Source: Burkholderia vietnamiensis LMG 10929 | GTDB lineage: Bacteria > Pseudomonadota > Gammaproteobacteria > Burkholderiales > Burkholderiaceae | DNA: 64,000 bases | NCBI RefSeq assembly: GCF_000959445.1 | Contig: NZ_CP009630.1 | Span: 806,001 to 870,000, forward strand | Direction of reading: 5' to 3' | Shown here: piece after piece, positions 8,332-17,592 of the stretch | Layout: every line of letters starts with the position of its first letter | How positions within the stretch are numbered: position 1 is the stretch's first letter | Made by a program: the position numbers and the translations under genes | Notes under the pieces: model-generated | Databases searched by the model: none | What the model was told of the DNA's origin: nothing | What the model saw: the letters and a program-made list of their open reading frames with translations, nothing else

Positions 8332-9708
8332 TCAATGTTTCGCTTTCGGCATCTGCGAAACCAGGGAGAGGTTGATGTCGACGCCCTCGATCTGAAAATG
8401 CGGGACGATGAACAGCTTGATGCGGAAGAACCCCGGGTTGTCCTCGATGTCCTCGACCGTGACCTTGGCGTGCCGCAGCGGGTGTGCCGCCTGAAGTTCA
8501 TCGCCGGGATCGGTCATTTCCGTGACAAGCGATTTAATCCAGGTATTCAGCTCGAGCTCCAGCAATCGGCTATCGCGCGTCGTGCCGATGTTTTCGCGCT
8601 GGATGAGCTTCAGGTAATGTGCGATCCGTGACAGCAAGAAGATGTACGGTAAACGGGCATTGATCCGGCTATTCGCGGAGGCGTCGCGTGCATCGTAAGA
8701 TCGCGGCCGTTGCGTTGAATGCGCCGAGAAGAAACACGTTTGATCGTGATTGCGGGTATACGAAAGGGGAATTAGGCCGATATCGGCGAATTCATTCTCG
8801 CGTGTTTCCGAAATCAATGCGTCCGTGGAAATCTTACCCAGTTGCCCGGCGCCGAGGTCGTACCGATGCGCGGGAATGTCATTGATGACGCCACCCGCTT
8901 GCGGGCCGCGAATCTGCACACACCAACCGTTTCGTACGAAGCTGCGCACGATATTGACCGCAAAAGCGAACGCCGCGCTTGTCCACAGATATGCGCTGCG
9001 ACCAGATTCCCTGACATTCTCGGTGTAATTGAATGCGCGCACGGGCATCGTATCGAATCCGTACGGCAAACGTGCAAGGAATCGCGGCATTGTGAGCGCG
9101 ATGTAGCGTGCGTCCTCAGTTTCGCGGAAGCCCTTCCACTTCAGGTATTCGGCGCGCTCGAACCAGCTCGGCAGATCGCGGATGCCTGCGACGGCTTCCA
9201 TCGTGGTTTTCCCGAAGAACGCAGGCGAGACGGCGCCGATGAACGGCATATGGGCCGCGGCCGCGACTTTCGAGATATTGCGCAATAGTGCGATGTCCGG
9301 GCCGCCGTGATCGAATTCAAAGGCCGAGACGATCGCGGCGATGGGCTGCCCGCCCGGCATGTCGTATTCGCCGACGTATGTCAGCCGGAACAGGCCACTC
9401 TGGATGATGTCCGGTGCATCTTCGAAGTCTTGACGCAGCGCTTCTTTCGAGACATCAAGCACCTCGATTTTGACGTTTTGTCGAAAATCAGTCCGATCCA
9501 CCAGGAATTGCAGGCCGCGCCACGTCGATTCGAGTGTCTGAAATGCGCAGTGGTGGAGGATGGCGTCGAGCTGTCTGCCGAGTTGATCGTCCAATTCAGC
9601 CAGATACCAATCGATCAAATCGGAATCGATGCACGCAATCGTATTTATGCGCATTTCTGAAGATAATTTAGCGTCGGTGTATTGGTCGCATTGAGCGCCT
9701 TCACTCAT
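8332..9708 (-). CDS. tssC: Type VI secretion contractile sheath large subunit TssC
   Basis: The product belongs to the TssC/VipB sheath family. Hallmarks are AILHHCAFQTLESTWRGLQFLV, VLDVSKEALRQDFE, FEFDHGGPDIALLRNISKVAAAAHMPFIGAVSP, and a C-terminal domain ending in FQIEGVDINLSLVSQMP. About 458 residues fit the ATG at 9708; ATGs at 9720 and 9654 are alternatives and no strong ribosome-binding site decides. The leader before the ILHH block is about 50 residues, shorter than the 70-100 usual in canonical TssC. It could be a TssC paralogue like the second sheath gene of Agrobacterium-type clusters, or a truncated copy. No tssB lies upstream, although tssB normally precedes tssC directly. Confidence 0.88.
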   Translation of the reverse strand: MSEGAQCDQYTDAKLSSEMRINTIACIDSDLIDWYLAELDDQLGRQLDAILHHCAFQTLESTWRGLQFLVDRTDFRQNVKIEVLDVSKEALRQDFEDAPDIIQSGLFRLTYVGEYDMPGGQPIAAIVSAFEFDHGGPDIALLRNISKVAAAAHMPFIGAVSPAFFGKTTMEAVAGIRDLPSWFERAEYLKWKGFRETEDARYIALTMPRFLARLPYGFDTMPVRAFNYTENVRESGRSAYLWTSAAFAFAVNIVRSFVRNGWCVQIRGPQAGGVINDIPAHRYDLGAGQLGKISTDALISETRENEFADIGLIPLSYTRNHDQTCFFSAHSTQRPRSYDARDASANSRINARLPYIFLLSRIAHYLKLIQRENIGTTRDSRLLELELNTWIKSLVTEMTDPGDELQAAHPLRHAKVTVEDIEDNPGFFRIKLFIVPHFQIEGVDINLSLVSQMPKAKH

Positions 9709-9770
9709 CGGACGTTGCATCTGGCATGGCCGGATAACAGAGGAATGCGACATATAGCATGGCGAACATC

Positions 9771-9853
9771 TTAAAAATAGCGAAATACGTGAACAATTGT
9801 CAGACTTCGGGCAAATACAACAAACGGCCTGAATAATGCGCGCTCGCTCTTCC
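9771..9853 (+). promoter_or_regulatory. Conserved 83-nt element upstream of the first vgrG
   Basis: By hand alignment without gaps, about 67 of 83 bases match 15358-15440 upstream of the second vgrG. The core contains the perfect palindrome ACAATTGT (9793-9800) followed by CAGACTTC and CAAATACAACAA. It lies about 90 bp before the vgrG ATG and inside the divergent tssC/vgrG promoter region. It is probably a shared promoter or regulator site; no clear sigma-70 or sigma-54 consensus was recognised. Confidence 0.55.
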
Positions 9854-9943
9854 ACGACAAGGGCGAGTGTAGTTACTGTTCTTCCTCGGCTCTGAGCGCG
9901 ATGCGGGTGTTTGGCAGCGCTATCTGGATACGGGGTTACAACA

Positions 9944-11979
9944 ATGTCGAACCTGTTTGACGATGCGAGGCGGTTCGTATCGGACTTGACCGGGGTGTCG
10001 GGGCGCCAGGCATATTTCTTCGAGGTGCCGGGGACCGAGAGCGCAGTTGCACTCTCGGTCGTGTCGGTGATGGCGGTCGAGCGGTTGGGATATCCCACCG
10101 AGGTGCGAGTGGTGCTCACGCATCCGCTGCAGCTGGCCCGCACTGACTATCTGAATCGCGACGCGGTCTGCACGATCGTGCCTGACGATGGTGTGCCACA
10201 TCGTTTCTCCGGTTTTATCGCGCGCTTCTCGACGCTGCAGACCACCGCGGACTTCACCAAGTACGAGATCGTGCTGAAGTCGCACTTCGCGCGACTGGAA
10301 GCGGTGAGCACCAGCCGTATCTACCAGCACCAGACGACGCCGCAGATCATTGAGGCAGTGCTGCGCAGCCATGGCTTGGAAGGCCACCAGTTCGCATTCC
10401 GGCTGCGCCGCGAGTATCCGAAGCACCTGTTCCGCTTCCAGTACAAGCTCGACGACCTGTCGTATGTGCGGATGCTGATACAGAAGGCCGGCATCTACAG
10501 CTACATCGTCGAGACCGAGCATGGCGATCAGGCGGTGTTTGCCGACGACGTCGACCATTACCAGTGGGACCCGCACTTGACGGCGGCGTATCGCGAGACT
10601 GCGGGGCTGGAGGCGACCGGCGCCGAGGCGGTGACCGCACTCAAGACGCATACGGTGACCGTGCCGCAGTCGTTCGCCGTGGCCGATTACAACCCCGAGC
10701 AGGCGTGGGAGCGGTTCAAAGACGAGGCGAACGTCGCGCCGCAGGACCCGACCACCTATGGGCAGCCGTACGTCTACGGTACGAATCACCTCGATCAGGA
10801 CGGCGCGAAATGGGAGGCGCAACTGCGCCACGAAGCGGCGATCGCGTGGCAGGTGGTGTACGAAGGTGAGAGCAACGTGCTGGCACTTCAGCCGGGGCGC
10901 GTGCTGAATCTGGACGCCGCACTGCCTGACGCGCCGGACGGTCAAGTCGTGATCGAGGTGACGCATAGCGGCGCGCGCGATCGGGCCTATACGAACAGCT
11001 ATAAGGCGATTCCCGCTAACCGGCGCTTCCGGCTCCAGCTCGAAGACGCGAAGTGGCCGAAGATTGCCGGGACGCTGAGCGCTCGGGTGACGAGCCCCGA
11101 CAAGTACAAATACGCTTACCTGACCGCGGCAGGCTACTACACGGTCCGGTTCGACGTGGACTTCGCGGACTGGCCGGCAGGCGGGGAAAGCGTGCCGCTG
11201 CGGCTGGCAAAGCCCTTCGCGGGCAAGTTGCAGACGGGCTTCCACTTCCCGGCGCTGGACAACGATGAAGCGGTGATCGCGTTCCGGGACGCGGACCCCG
11301 ACAAGCCGGAGATCATCGGTTTCCACCATCACAGTCAGGCGCGCGATCTGGTGACGAGCGATCGCCGCTGGCTGTCGCGCAACGTGATTCGCACGCAGTC
11401 GAATAACAAGCTGCGGATGGAGGACTGGGCGGGGCAGGAGGGCGTCAAGCTTAGCACGGAACACTCCGGCACGAGCCACCTGGACCTGGGCTATCTGGTC
11501 GACGAGAAACTGGAGCGGCGCGGTGAGGGTTTCGAACTGCGCACGTCGGGTCACGGTGTCGAGCGCGCGGGCAAGGGGCTGCATCTGACGGCCTACGACC
11601 GCCCGGGTGCGAGCGGGAAGCAACTCGACATGCAGGAGACGATCGCGCAACTGGAGCAGGCGCTGGCGTTGGCGAAGTCGCTGGGCGACGCGGCGCGTAC
11701 GGCTAAGGCGATTCCGGCCGGCACGGATGCGCAACAGCAGATGAAGGACGAGTTCGACGGTCTGAAGCAGCCGGGCTTACTGGCGAGTGCGCCGGCCTCG
11801 ATCGGCGTCGTGGCAGGCGGCGGCGTGCAGATGGCTGCGAAGGAGAGTATCTCGGCGGTGGCTGGCAAGAACGCTGACTTCAGCGTGATGAAGCGTTTCA
11901 CGGCGGCCGCGGGCGAGGCGGTCTCGTTGTTCGCGCAGAAGCTTGGAATCAAGATCTTTGCGGCTAAGGGGCCAGTCGA
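9944..11979 (+). repeat. Direct repeat copy 1 (vgrG core), partner at 15557-17592
   Basis: The first 2,036 nt of this vgrG align collinearly, with no length change, with 15557-17592. Roughly the last 900 nt (from about 11050) are close to identical, while the first part is more diverged. Similarity stops abruptly after GGGGCCAGTCGA, where the two C-terminal regions diverge. The spacing between copies is 5,613 bp. Such a pair can recombine, deleting or swapping the metallopeptidase cargo between them. Confidence 0.85.
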
Positions 11980-13591
11980 AGTACAAGCCCATAATGGACC
12001 AATGTCATTGGTAGCAGACAAAGACTTGACCGTGACAAGTGTCAACGGCGCTGTTTTCGTTCGAGCCGAAACTGAACTGACGCTTGGTAGTGGCGGCGCA
12101 TTCATTCAGCTCAAGGACGAAAATATTACCGTGGGCGGTCCGCTCGATTTGTTCCTGAAGGTCATCACGATTCAGCAGCAAGGCAAGGCACAGATGCACC
12201 TGGCGGCACCGGCGTTTTCGACAACCGTAGTGCCGTTTACGTTCGCCTGCGACGCGTGGCGTCGTCCGATCGATTCGGATAACACGGAATCAACGCAGCC
12301 AACGCCAAAGGCTTCCGACTGGAATCAACTCGGCAATCCCGCGGCTGTAAGCGCCGAAGCTCCGGCGCCGCGCCCGCAAAAGCAACAACCAAACTCGCAG
12401 CCCGCTGTCACTACGAAACCTGATGTACCGAGTGCGGAGGCAATAGCACACGACGCGCGGGCGAAACCTGCTGCGTTACCTGCTGACAACGAATCGGCGC
12501 ATGAACCGAAAAAGCCGCTGGCGGATGATGCCGGCACGCCTATTAAGCTGGAGACACCCGTCGTATGCGACTGGCACACGCCAGCGTTCACAGAAGAGCG
12601 CACAGATTCGACCGAAACAGTAGAGTACTACGGCTTGGATAGCCACAAGAATGCATGGCCCGACGCCCAAACGTTATCCGGGGCACAGCTAGACACGGCA
12701 TTTGAGTTGTCATATGACCCTGAGAAAAAGACGCTTTATGCAGCGGTGCGCGTGCAGGTCATTCCTGTTGAATTGTTCAAATGCGATGGCTCTGGGAAGC
12801 CTGTGCCAGGCGAAGATGGCAAGCTTGAATCCCGCCCGTTTGATCACGACAAACATTCATTCCTTGTGGCGTGTGGAGTAGACAAGCCGATGAACGGCTA
12901 TGTTATGAAATATCGCGAGGGGACTGGGGAGAATTTTGACATCAATGCCAAAGCTCGTCAGATTGAGGCTGTTCTCAATGGGCATAAGAGCAAACTGATT
13001 TTAAATGGATGCTCACGGGATGCGGCTTGTGGATGCCGAGTCTCGGTTGTGTTTAAGGTGAACTTGCTGCTGAGCGTTAAGGGGGAGAAAGTCGGTGGTG
13101 GTAAGAAAATCCATAAAACAATTCATCTGTTTCCCCGAACGCAGCGAGCAGATTCTGGATCATGGGGGGAGGGAATTATGTACCCCGAGGCGCTGCCTGA
13201 CCAGAGTGTAGTTTGGAAGGATATGCCATATGAGACAAATGTGATCGCGCACGAATGCGGTCATCTTTTCAACTACCCAGATGAGTATTGGAAGTATGGA
13301 GGATGGGTGCATGAGCAGTACATCAAAGATAAGAAATTGGATTTTGATGTCGGTTTGCGCAACGATGGAAGGGAAACGTGGCAAATTGCCTCAAAAACAA
13401 ACGTAATGGGTGGCGGGTGCAATATCCAAGCGTCGATGAGCGACAAGGCATCACCAAGCGCGACAGTGCATCCCTATTATTTGGAATACATCAGGCGACA
13501 CTTCTGCGAGTTGACCGGAGAAAGAAAGCCGGTCCGGACTCCGGACGGCAAGAAGACGTGGAGAAAATGGAGGGTTGGGTACGATGTTTGA
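9944..13591 (+). CDS. vgrG: Evolved VgrG with C-terminal zinc-metallopeptidase-like effector domain
   Basis: This 1,215-residue T6SS spike protein starts at ATG 9944 (MSNLFDDARRF), matching the start of the second vgrG. Residues to about 570 form the VgrG gp27/gp5-like core. A DUF2345-type beta-helix region follows to about 770, then a Pro/Ala-rich linker to about 870. The last 350 residues are a separate domain, coded by AT-richer DNA, with the zincin motif HECGH (His1103, Glu1104, His1107) followed by LFNYPDEYW. HEXXH is the metal-binding and catalytic signature of zinc metallopeptidases. Pseudomonas VgrG2b is a known VgrG carrying a metallopeptidase domain, but homology to it is not established here. 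A candidate immunity gene overlaps the stop by 8 nt. Confidence 0.9.
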   Translation: MSNLFDDARRFVSDLTGVSGRQAYFFEVPGTESAVALSVVSVMAVERLGYPTEVRVVLTHPLQLARTDYLNRDAVCTIVPDDGVPHRFSGFIARFSTLQTTADFTKYEIVLKSHFARLEAVSTSRIYQHQTTPQIIEAVLRSHGLEGHQFAFRLRREYPKHLFRFQYKLDDLSYVRMLIQKAGIYSYIVETEHGDQAVFADDVDHYQWDPHLTAAYRETAGLEATGAEAVTALKTHTVTVPQSFAVADYNPEQAWERFKDEANVAPQDPTTYGQPYVYGTNHLDQDGAKWEAQLRHEAAIAWQVVYEGESNVLALQPGRVLNLDAALPDAPDGQVVIEVTHSGARDRAYTNSYKAIPANRRFRLQLEDAKWPKIAGTLSARVTSPDKYKYAYLTAAGYYTVRFDVDFADWPAGGESVPLRLAKPFAGKLQTGFHFPALDNDEAVIAFRDADPDKPEIIGFHHHSQARDLVTSDRRWLSRNVIRTQSNNKLRMEDWAGQEGVKLSTEHSGTSHLDLGYLVDEKLERRGEGFELRTSGHGVERAGKGLHLTAYDRPGASGKQLDMQETIAQLEQALALAKSLGDAARTAKAIPAGTDAQQQMKDEFDGLKQPGLLASAPASIGVVAGGGVQMAAKESISAVAGKNADFSVMKRFTAAAGEAVSLFAQKLGIKIFAAKGPVEVQAHNGPMSLVADKDLTVTSVNGAVFVRAETELTLGSGGAFIQLKDENITVGGPLDLFLKVITIQQQGKAQMHLAAPAFSTTVVPFTFACDAWRRPIDSDNTESTQPTPKASDWNQLGNPAAVSAEAPAPRPQKQQPNSQPAVTTKPDVPSAEAIAHDARAKPAALPADNESAHEPKKPLADDAGTPIKLETPVVCDWHTPAFTEERTDSTETVEYYGLDSHKNAWPDAQTLSGAQLDTAFELSYDPEKKTLYAAVRVQVIPVELFKCDGSGKPVPGEDGKLESRPFDHDKHSFLVACGVDKPMNGYVMKYREGTGENFDINAKARQIEAVLNGHKSKLILNGCSRDAACGCRVSVVFKVNLLLSVKGEKVGGGKKIHKTIHLFPRTQRADSGSWGEGIMYPEALPDQSVVWKDMPYETNVIAHECGHLFNYPDEYWKYGGWVHEQYIKDKKLDFDVGLRNDGRETWQIASKTNVMGGGCNIQASMSDKASPSATVHPYYLEYIRRHFCELTGERKPVRTPDGKKTWRKWRVGYDV

Positions 13592-14987
13592 TGCCAGAGG
13601 GGCTATAAATTTCCATCGCGCATTCAGATTAATCGTCGTAAGCTTTTTTTATGGAATTATAATGCTGCAAGCGATAACCAATGCAAGTCCTCGTGACGTC
13701 AACGGCGAAAGGCTATCCATTAGCATTATTGGCGATCACCAGGTTGGCACAAACGCTGTCGGGATATGGATTTCTTCTGGAAAGGTGCGCGTTAGTTTGT
13801 CGAATGCATTCGACAAGAATTTTGACGGGGCCGGGGTCGTCGATAGCATTCTGTCGGCTGATGATCTCAAAAGTGCGAGCGACGTTTTCAAGAAAATATG
13901 TCAAAGGATTGGTGGGCCGTCGTCGAAGGATTTGCCCCCAGACACACTGAATGTCTACTCGATTCGTTGTATGCGAAACGGAGAAATGACGGAGCACCAG
14001 GGTCGTCTTACCGATCTTCCTCGCGATCTGGCAATTGAGTCGTTTGGCTTGTATCAAAAATTACTGACCGACTACATTAGCTCCGGGCAGGTTGTCGTTA
14101 AAGTGGGTGCATCTGTATCCGCGGTTCGCAGAGAGCGTGAAGATTTCTTGGTTACGGTGAAATTTTCCAATGCTGGTCAGTATGGGATTAGTATGCGAAC
14201 GCCGGACGAGTGGGAAAAGAATTGGCAAGAACGGCTTGACATTGGCGGAAGGCGAGTTGGCGGAGGTGATTTATGGAAAGCAAGTCTCGTTGGTCGTCGG
14301 CTATATAACAAGTCGGATCTCTCAATCAGAACCGAAGAGCTTCCTATGGGAGGCCGCGGGACGTTTGTAACTATTCCAGCCGGAGGGGCGGTCGAGTTCA
14401 AATTCCTCGTTGCACCCGACCAAAAAATCCCGAAGGGTACTTACAAGTTCAGCGTATTAGTCGTCACGACCATGACAACGGAGGGTGATGCGCCGAACTT
14501 GAGTCGCGTCAATTTCAGTTCGAATTCTGCCCGTGCTCCTAATTTTACGTTCGACACTGACTATCCGGCGACACCGAACGAGTGGAAAGACTTCGAAGCG
14601 CGGCAGCGGGAAAAAATGTCGTCGCAGTCAGTTGGCCCAGGCGCAACCGTTGCAGAACCGGGATATTACCGCAAGGTGGCGATTACCGGCGAGCGCGGCC
14701 AGTTCGTCCGGGGTTTGAGCAAAGGCGAGCAAGCCCCAACTCTTGACCGCCCATTTGAACACTGGGTGTGGGATGCCGACTTGGCGCTATCTACGCGATG
14801 CAAGCCCGGCGACTCTTGCCCTCGCGACGGTCTCTGGGTCGCTCGAACGATGAGGATGGGATCGGTAGACGCAGACGTCACACATGTCGAACTTGAGCGG
14901 CGCTTTCGTGCGGGCGAAATTGCTCCGAGCCTCACAGGTCTGGAGGGGAACGTGTTGCATCACTATTGGCAATGGCTTGGTGCATGA
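13584..14987 (+). CDS. Candidate exported immunity protein for the VgrG metallopeptidase
   Basis: The product has 467 residues and no family I recognise. ATG 13584 overlaps the vgrG stop and has a GGAGGG site about 9 nt upstream, so translation is coupled. A hydrophobic N-terminal segment (FRLIVVSFFYGIIMLQAI) followed by a small-residue site suggests a signal peptide or membrane anchor, so it would act in the periplasm. The middle (about 180-310) looks beta-rich with Gly-rich loops. The C-terminal part has a HWVWDADL segment and a RCKPGDSCPRDGLW cysteine pair. The immunity role is inferred from position and export, as expected if the peptidase acts in the envelope. Base composition is AT-richer than the neighbouring tss genes, suggesting that cargo and immunity moved together. 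Confidence 0.6.
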   Translation: MFDARGAINFHRAFRLIVVSFFYGIIMLQAITNASPRDVNGERLSISIIGDHQVGTNAVGIWISSGKVRVSLSNAFDKNFDGAGVVDSILSADDLKSASDVFKKICQRIGGPSSKDLPPDTLNVYSIRCMRNGEMTEHQGRLTDLPRDLAIESFGLYQKLLTDYISSGQVVVKVGASVSAVRREREDFLVTVKFSNAGQYGISMRTPDEWEKNWQERLDIGGRRVGGGDLWKASLVGRRLYNKSDLSIRTEELPMGGRGTFVTIPAGGAVEFKFLVAPDQKIPKGTYKFSVLVVTTMTTEGDAPNLSRVNFSSNSARAPNFTFDTDYPATPNEWKDFEARQREKMSSQSVGPGATVAEPGYYRKVAITGERGQFVRGLSKGEQAPTLDRPFEHWVWDADLALSTRCKPGDSCPRDGLWVARTMRMGSVDADVTHVELERRFRAGEIAPSLTGLEGNVLHHYWQWLGA

Positions 14988-15357
14988 GCGGCGACGCTAT
15001 GGGTGCTTGTCACGGCGGTAGCAATTGAGTCGGCTGAGAATCGTCCTCGTGCCTGGTTACTCCGACCCGGTACTTTCGCATGCTTCAGTTGGCACGTACT
15101 TTTTATTCGTGAGTGTTGATGCGCTCGCCGCTGTGGTCGGGCGCACCGTCACATCTCTTGTCGTTAGAACGATCGTTGCGATTGGGCCTTAAGGGATGAA
15201 TGACGACCACGATTGGAGAAGGGGAACCACTGTCTCGCCGGGAAATATTCAATGGGTCTGACTGAGTGAATGTATTGGAATCGCAAATTGTATTGGTCGA
15301 ATTTAATTTTTAGTCAGATTCGGTTTGATTGATGTTCGCGGTAGCATGCGAGGCTTC
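14988..15357. other. Intergenic region before the second vgrG
   Basis: About 370 bp with no supported gene. The stretch around 15240-15340 is AT-rich. No transposase remnant, tRNA or clear terminator was recognised. It separates the first vgrG-immunity pair from the conserved upstream element of the second vgrG, and it may be the scar of whatever event duplicated the vgrG module. Confidence 0.45.
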
Positions 15358-15440
15358 TCAAAAATAGCGGTATACGTCAACAATTGTCAGACTTCAGCCA
15401 AATACAACAATTCCGCTGAATAATCGGGGCTGGCACTTCC
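15358..15440 (+). promoter_or_regulatory. Conserved 83-nt element upstream of the second vgrG
   Basis: Matches the element at 9771-9853 at about 67 of 83 positions without gaps, including ACAATTGT (15380-15387), CAGACTTC and AAATACAACAA. It lies 116 bp before the second vgrG ATG. The sequence just before that ATG is also similar in the two loci (TGGATACGGGGTTA followed by the start). Conservation in a non-coding stretch argues for a shared regulatory role. Confidence 0.55.
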
Positions 15441-15556
15441 CGAGACAGGGTTCGTGCGGCTATCGTTTGTCGCTTAATCCATGCATTGCGCACCTAGGAA
15501 TTAAACTGCCTGCGACGGCGGTGCGAACAGTGCTATTTGGATACGGGGTTATAACA

Positions 15557-17592
15557 ATGTCGAGCCTGTTTGATGACGCGAAGCGGTTCGTGTCGAACCT
15601 GACCGGCGTGCCGGGGCGTCAGGCGTATTTCTTCGAAGTGCCGGGCACGGACTCGGCGGCCGCGCTGTCCGTGGTGTCGGTGAAGGCCGTCGAGCGGATG
15701 GGTGCGCCGACCGAGGTGCGCGCCGTGCTCACGCATCCGCTGCAACTCGCACGCACTGACTACCTGAACCGCGACGCGGCTTGCACGATCGTTTCCGACG
15801 ACGGGGTGCCGCGCAGATTCTCTGGCTTCATCGAACGCTTCTCGACGCTGCAGACCACGGCTGACTTCACCAAGTACGAGATCGTACTGAAGTCGCACTT
15901 CGCGCGACTGGAAGCGGTGAGCACCAGCCGCATCTACCAGCACCAGACGACGCCGCAGATCATCGAGGCAGTGCTGCGCAGCCATGGCTTGGAAGGCCAC
16001 CAGTTCGCATTCCGGCTGCGCCGCGAGTATCCGAAGCACCTGTTCCGCTTCCAGTACAAGCTCGACGACCTGTCGTATGTGCAGATGCTGATGCAGAAGG
16101 CCGGTATCTACAGCTACATCGTCGAGACCGAGCATGGCGATCAGGTCGTGTTCGCCGACGACATTGATCATTACCTGTGGGACCCGCACCTCACGGTTCC
16201 GTACCGCGAGGTGGCCGGGCTCGAAGCGACCGGTACGGAGGCTGTGACGGCGCTTAGAACTCACGCGGTTGTCGTCCCGCAGTCGTTTGTCGTGGCCGAC
16301 TACAACCCCGAGCAGGCGTGGGAGCGTTTCCGGGACGACGCAAACGTTGCACCGCAGGATCCGACCACGTACGGCCAGACCTACGTCTACGGCACTCACC
16401 ATCTCGATCAGGCGGGCGCGAAGTGGGAGGCGCAACTGCGCCATGAAGCGGCGATCGCATGGCAGGTCGTGTACGAAGGTGAGAGCAACGTGCTGGCGCT
16501 GCAGGCCGGGCGCGTGCTGAATCTCGACACGGTATTGCCCGATGCATCCGACGGACAGGTGGTGATCGAAGTGACGCATCGCGGCGCGCGCGATCGGGCT
16601 TACTCGAACAGCTACACCGCAATTCCCGCTAATCGGCGCTTCCGGCTCAAACTCGAAGAAGCGAAGTGGCCGAAGATTGCCGGGACGCTGAGCGCTCGGG
16701 TGACGAGCCCCGACAAGTACAAATACGCTTACCTGACCGCGGCAGGCTACTACACGGTCCGGTTCGACGTGGACTTCGCGGACTGGCCGGCGGGCGGGGA
16801 AAGCGTGCCGCTGCGGCTCGCCAAGCCGTTCGCAGGCAAGCTGCAGACGGGTTTCCATTTCCCGGCGCTGGACAACGACGAAGTGGTGATCGCGTTCCGG
16901 GACGCGGACCCCGACAAGCCGGAGATCATCGGCTTCCATCATCACAGTCAGGCGCGCGATCTGGTGACGAGCGATCGACGCTGGCTGTCGCGCAACGTGA
17001 TCCGCACGCAGTCGAACAACAAACTGCGGATGGAGGACTGGGCGGGGCAGGAGGGCGTCAAGCTTAGCACGGAACACTCCGGCACGAGCCACCTGGACCT
17101 GGGCTATCTGGTCGACGAGAAACTGGAGCGGCGCGGTGAGGGTTTCGAACTGCGCACGTCGGGTCACGGTGTCGAGCGCGCGGGCAAGGGGCTGCATCTG
17201 ACGGCCTACGACCGCCCGGGTGCGAGCGGGAAGCAACTCGACATGCAGGAGACGATCGCGCAACTGGAGCAGGCGCTGGCGTTGGCGAAGTCGCTGGGCG
17301 ACGCGGCGCGTACGGCCAAGGCGATGCCGGCCGACACGGATGCGCAACAGCAGATGAAGGACGAGTTCGACGGGCTGAAGCAGCCGGGCTTACTGGCGAG
17401 TGCGCCGGCCTCGATCGGCGTCGTGGCAGGCGGCGGCGTGCAGATGGCTGCGAAGGAGAGTATCTCGGCGGTGGCTGGCAAGAACGCTGACTTCAGCGTG
17501 ATGAAGCGTTTCACGGCGGCCGCGGGCGAGGCGGTCTCGTTGTTCGCGCAGAAGCTTGGAATCAAGATCTTTGCGGCTAAGGGGCCAGTCGA
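15557..17592 (+). repeat. Direct repeat copy 2 (vgrG core), partner at 9944-11979
   Basis: Collinear with 9944-11979 over 2,036 nt. The last roughly 900 nt are nearly identical and the copies part after GGGGCCAGTCGA. A near-identical 3' part with a more diverged 5' part is what recent gene conversion, or selection to keep one trimer interface, would leave. Confidence 0.85.

Noticed and set aside
9709..10143. N-terminal extension of the tssC frame to 10143
   Set aside because: The frame runs antisense through the vgrG start region. Its translation is Cys/Arg/Ser-rich and unlike TssC, and the family homology begins near 9654.
12600..15340. Insertion sequence or prophage remnant in the AT-richer block
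   Set aside because: Composition differs from the flanks, but no transposase, integrase, terminal inverted repeats or target duplication could be seen.
15425..15445. Possible sigma-54 promoter at CTGGCACTTCC
   Set aside because: It has TGGCAC but no TTGC at the right spacing, and the matching bases are not kept in the other copy of the element.
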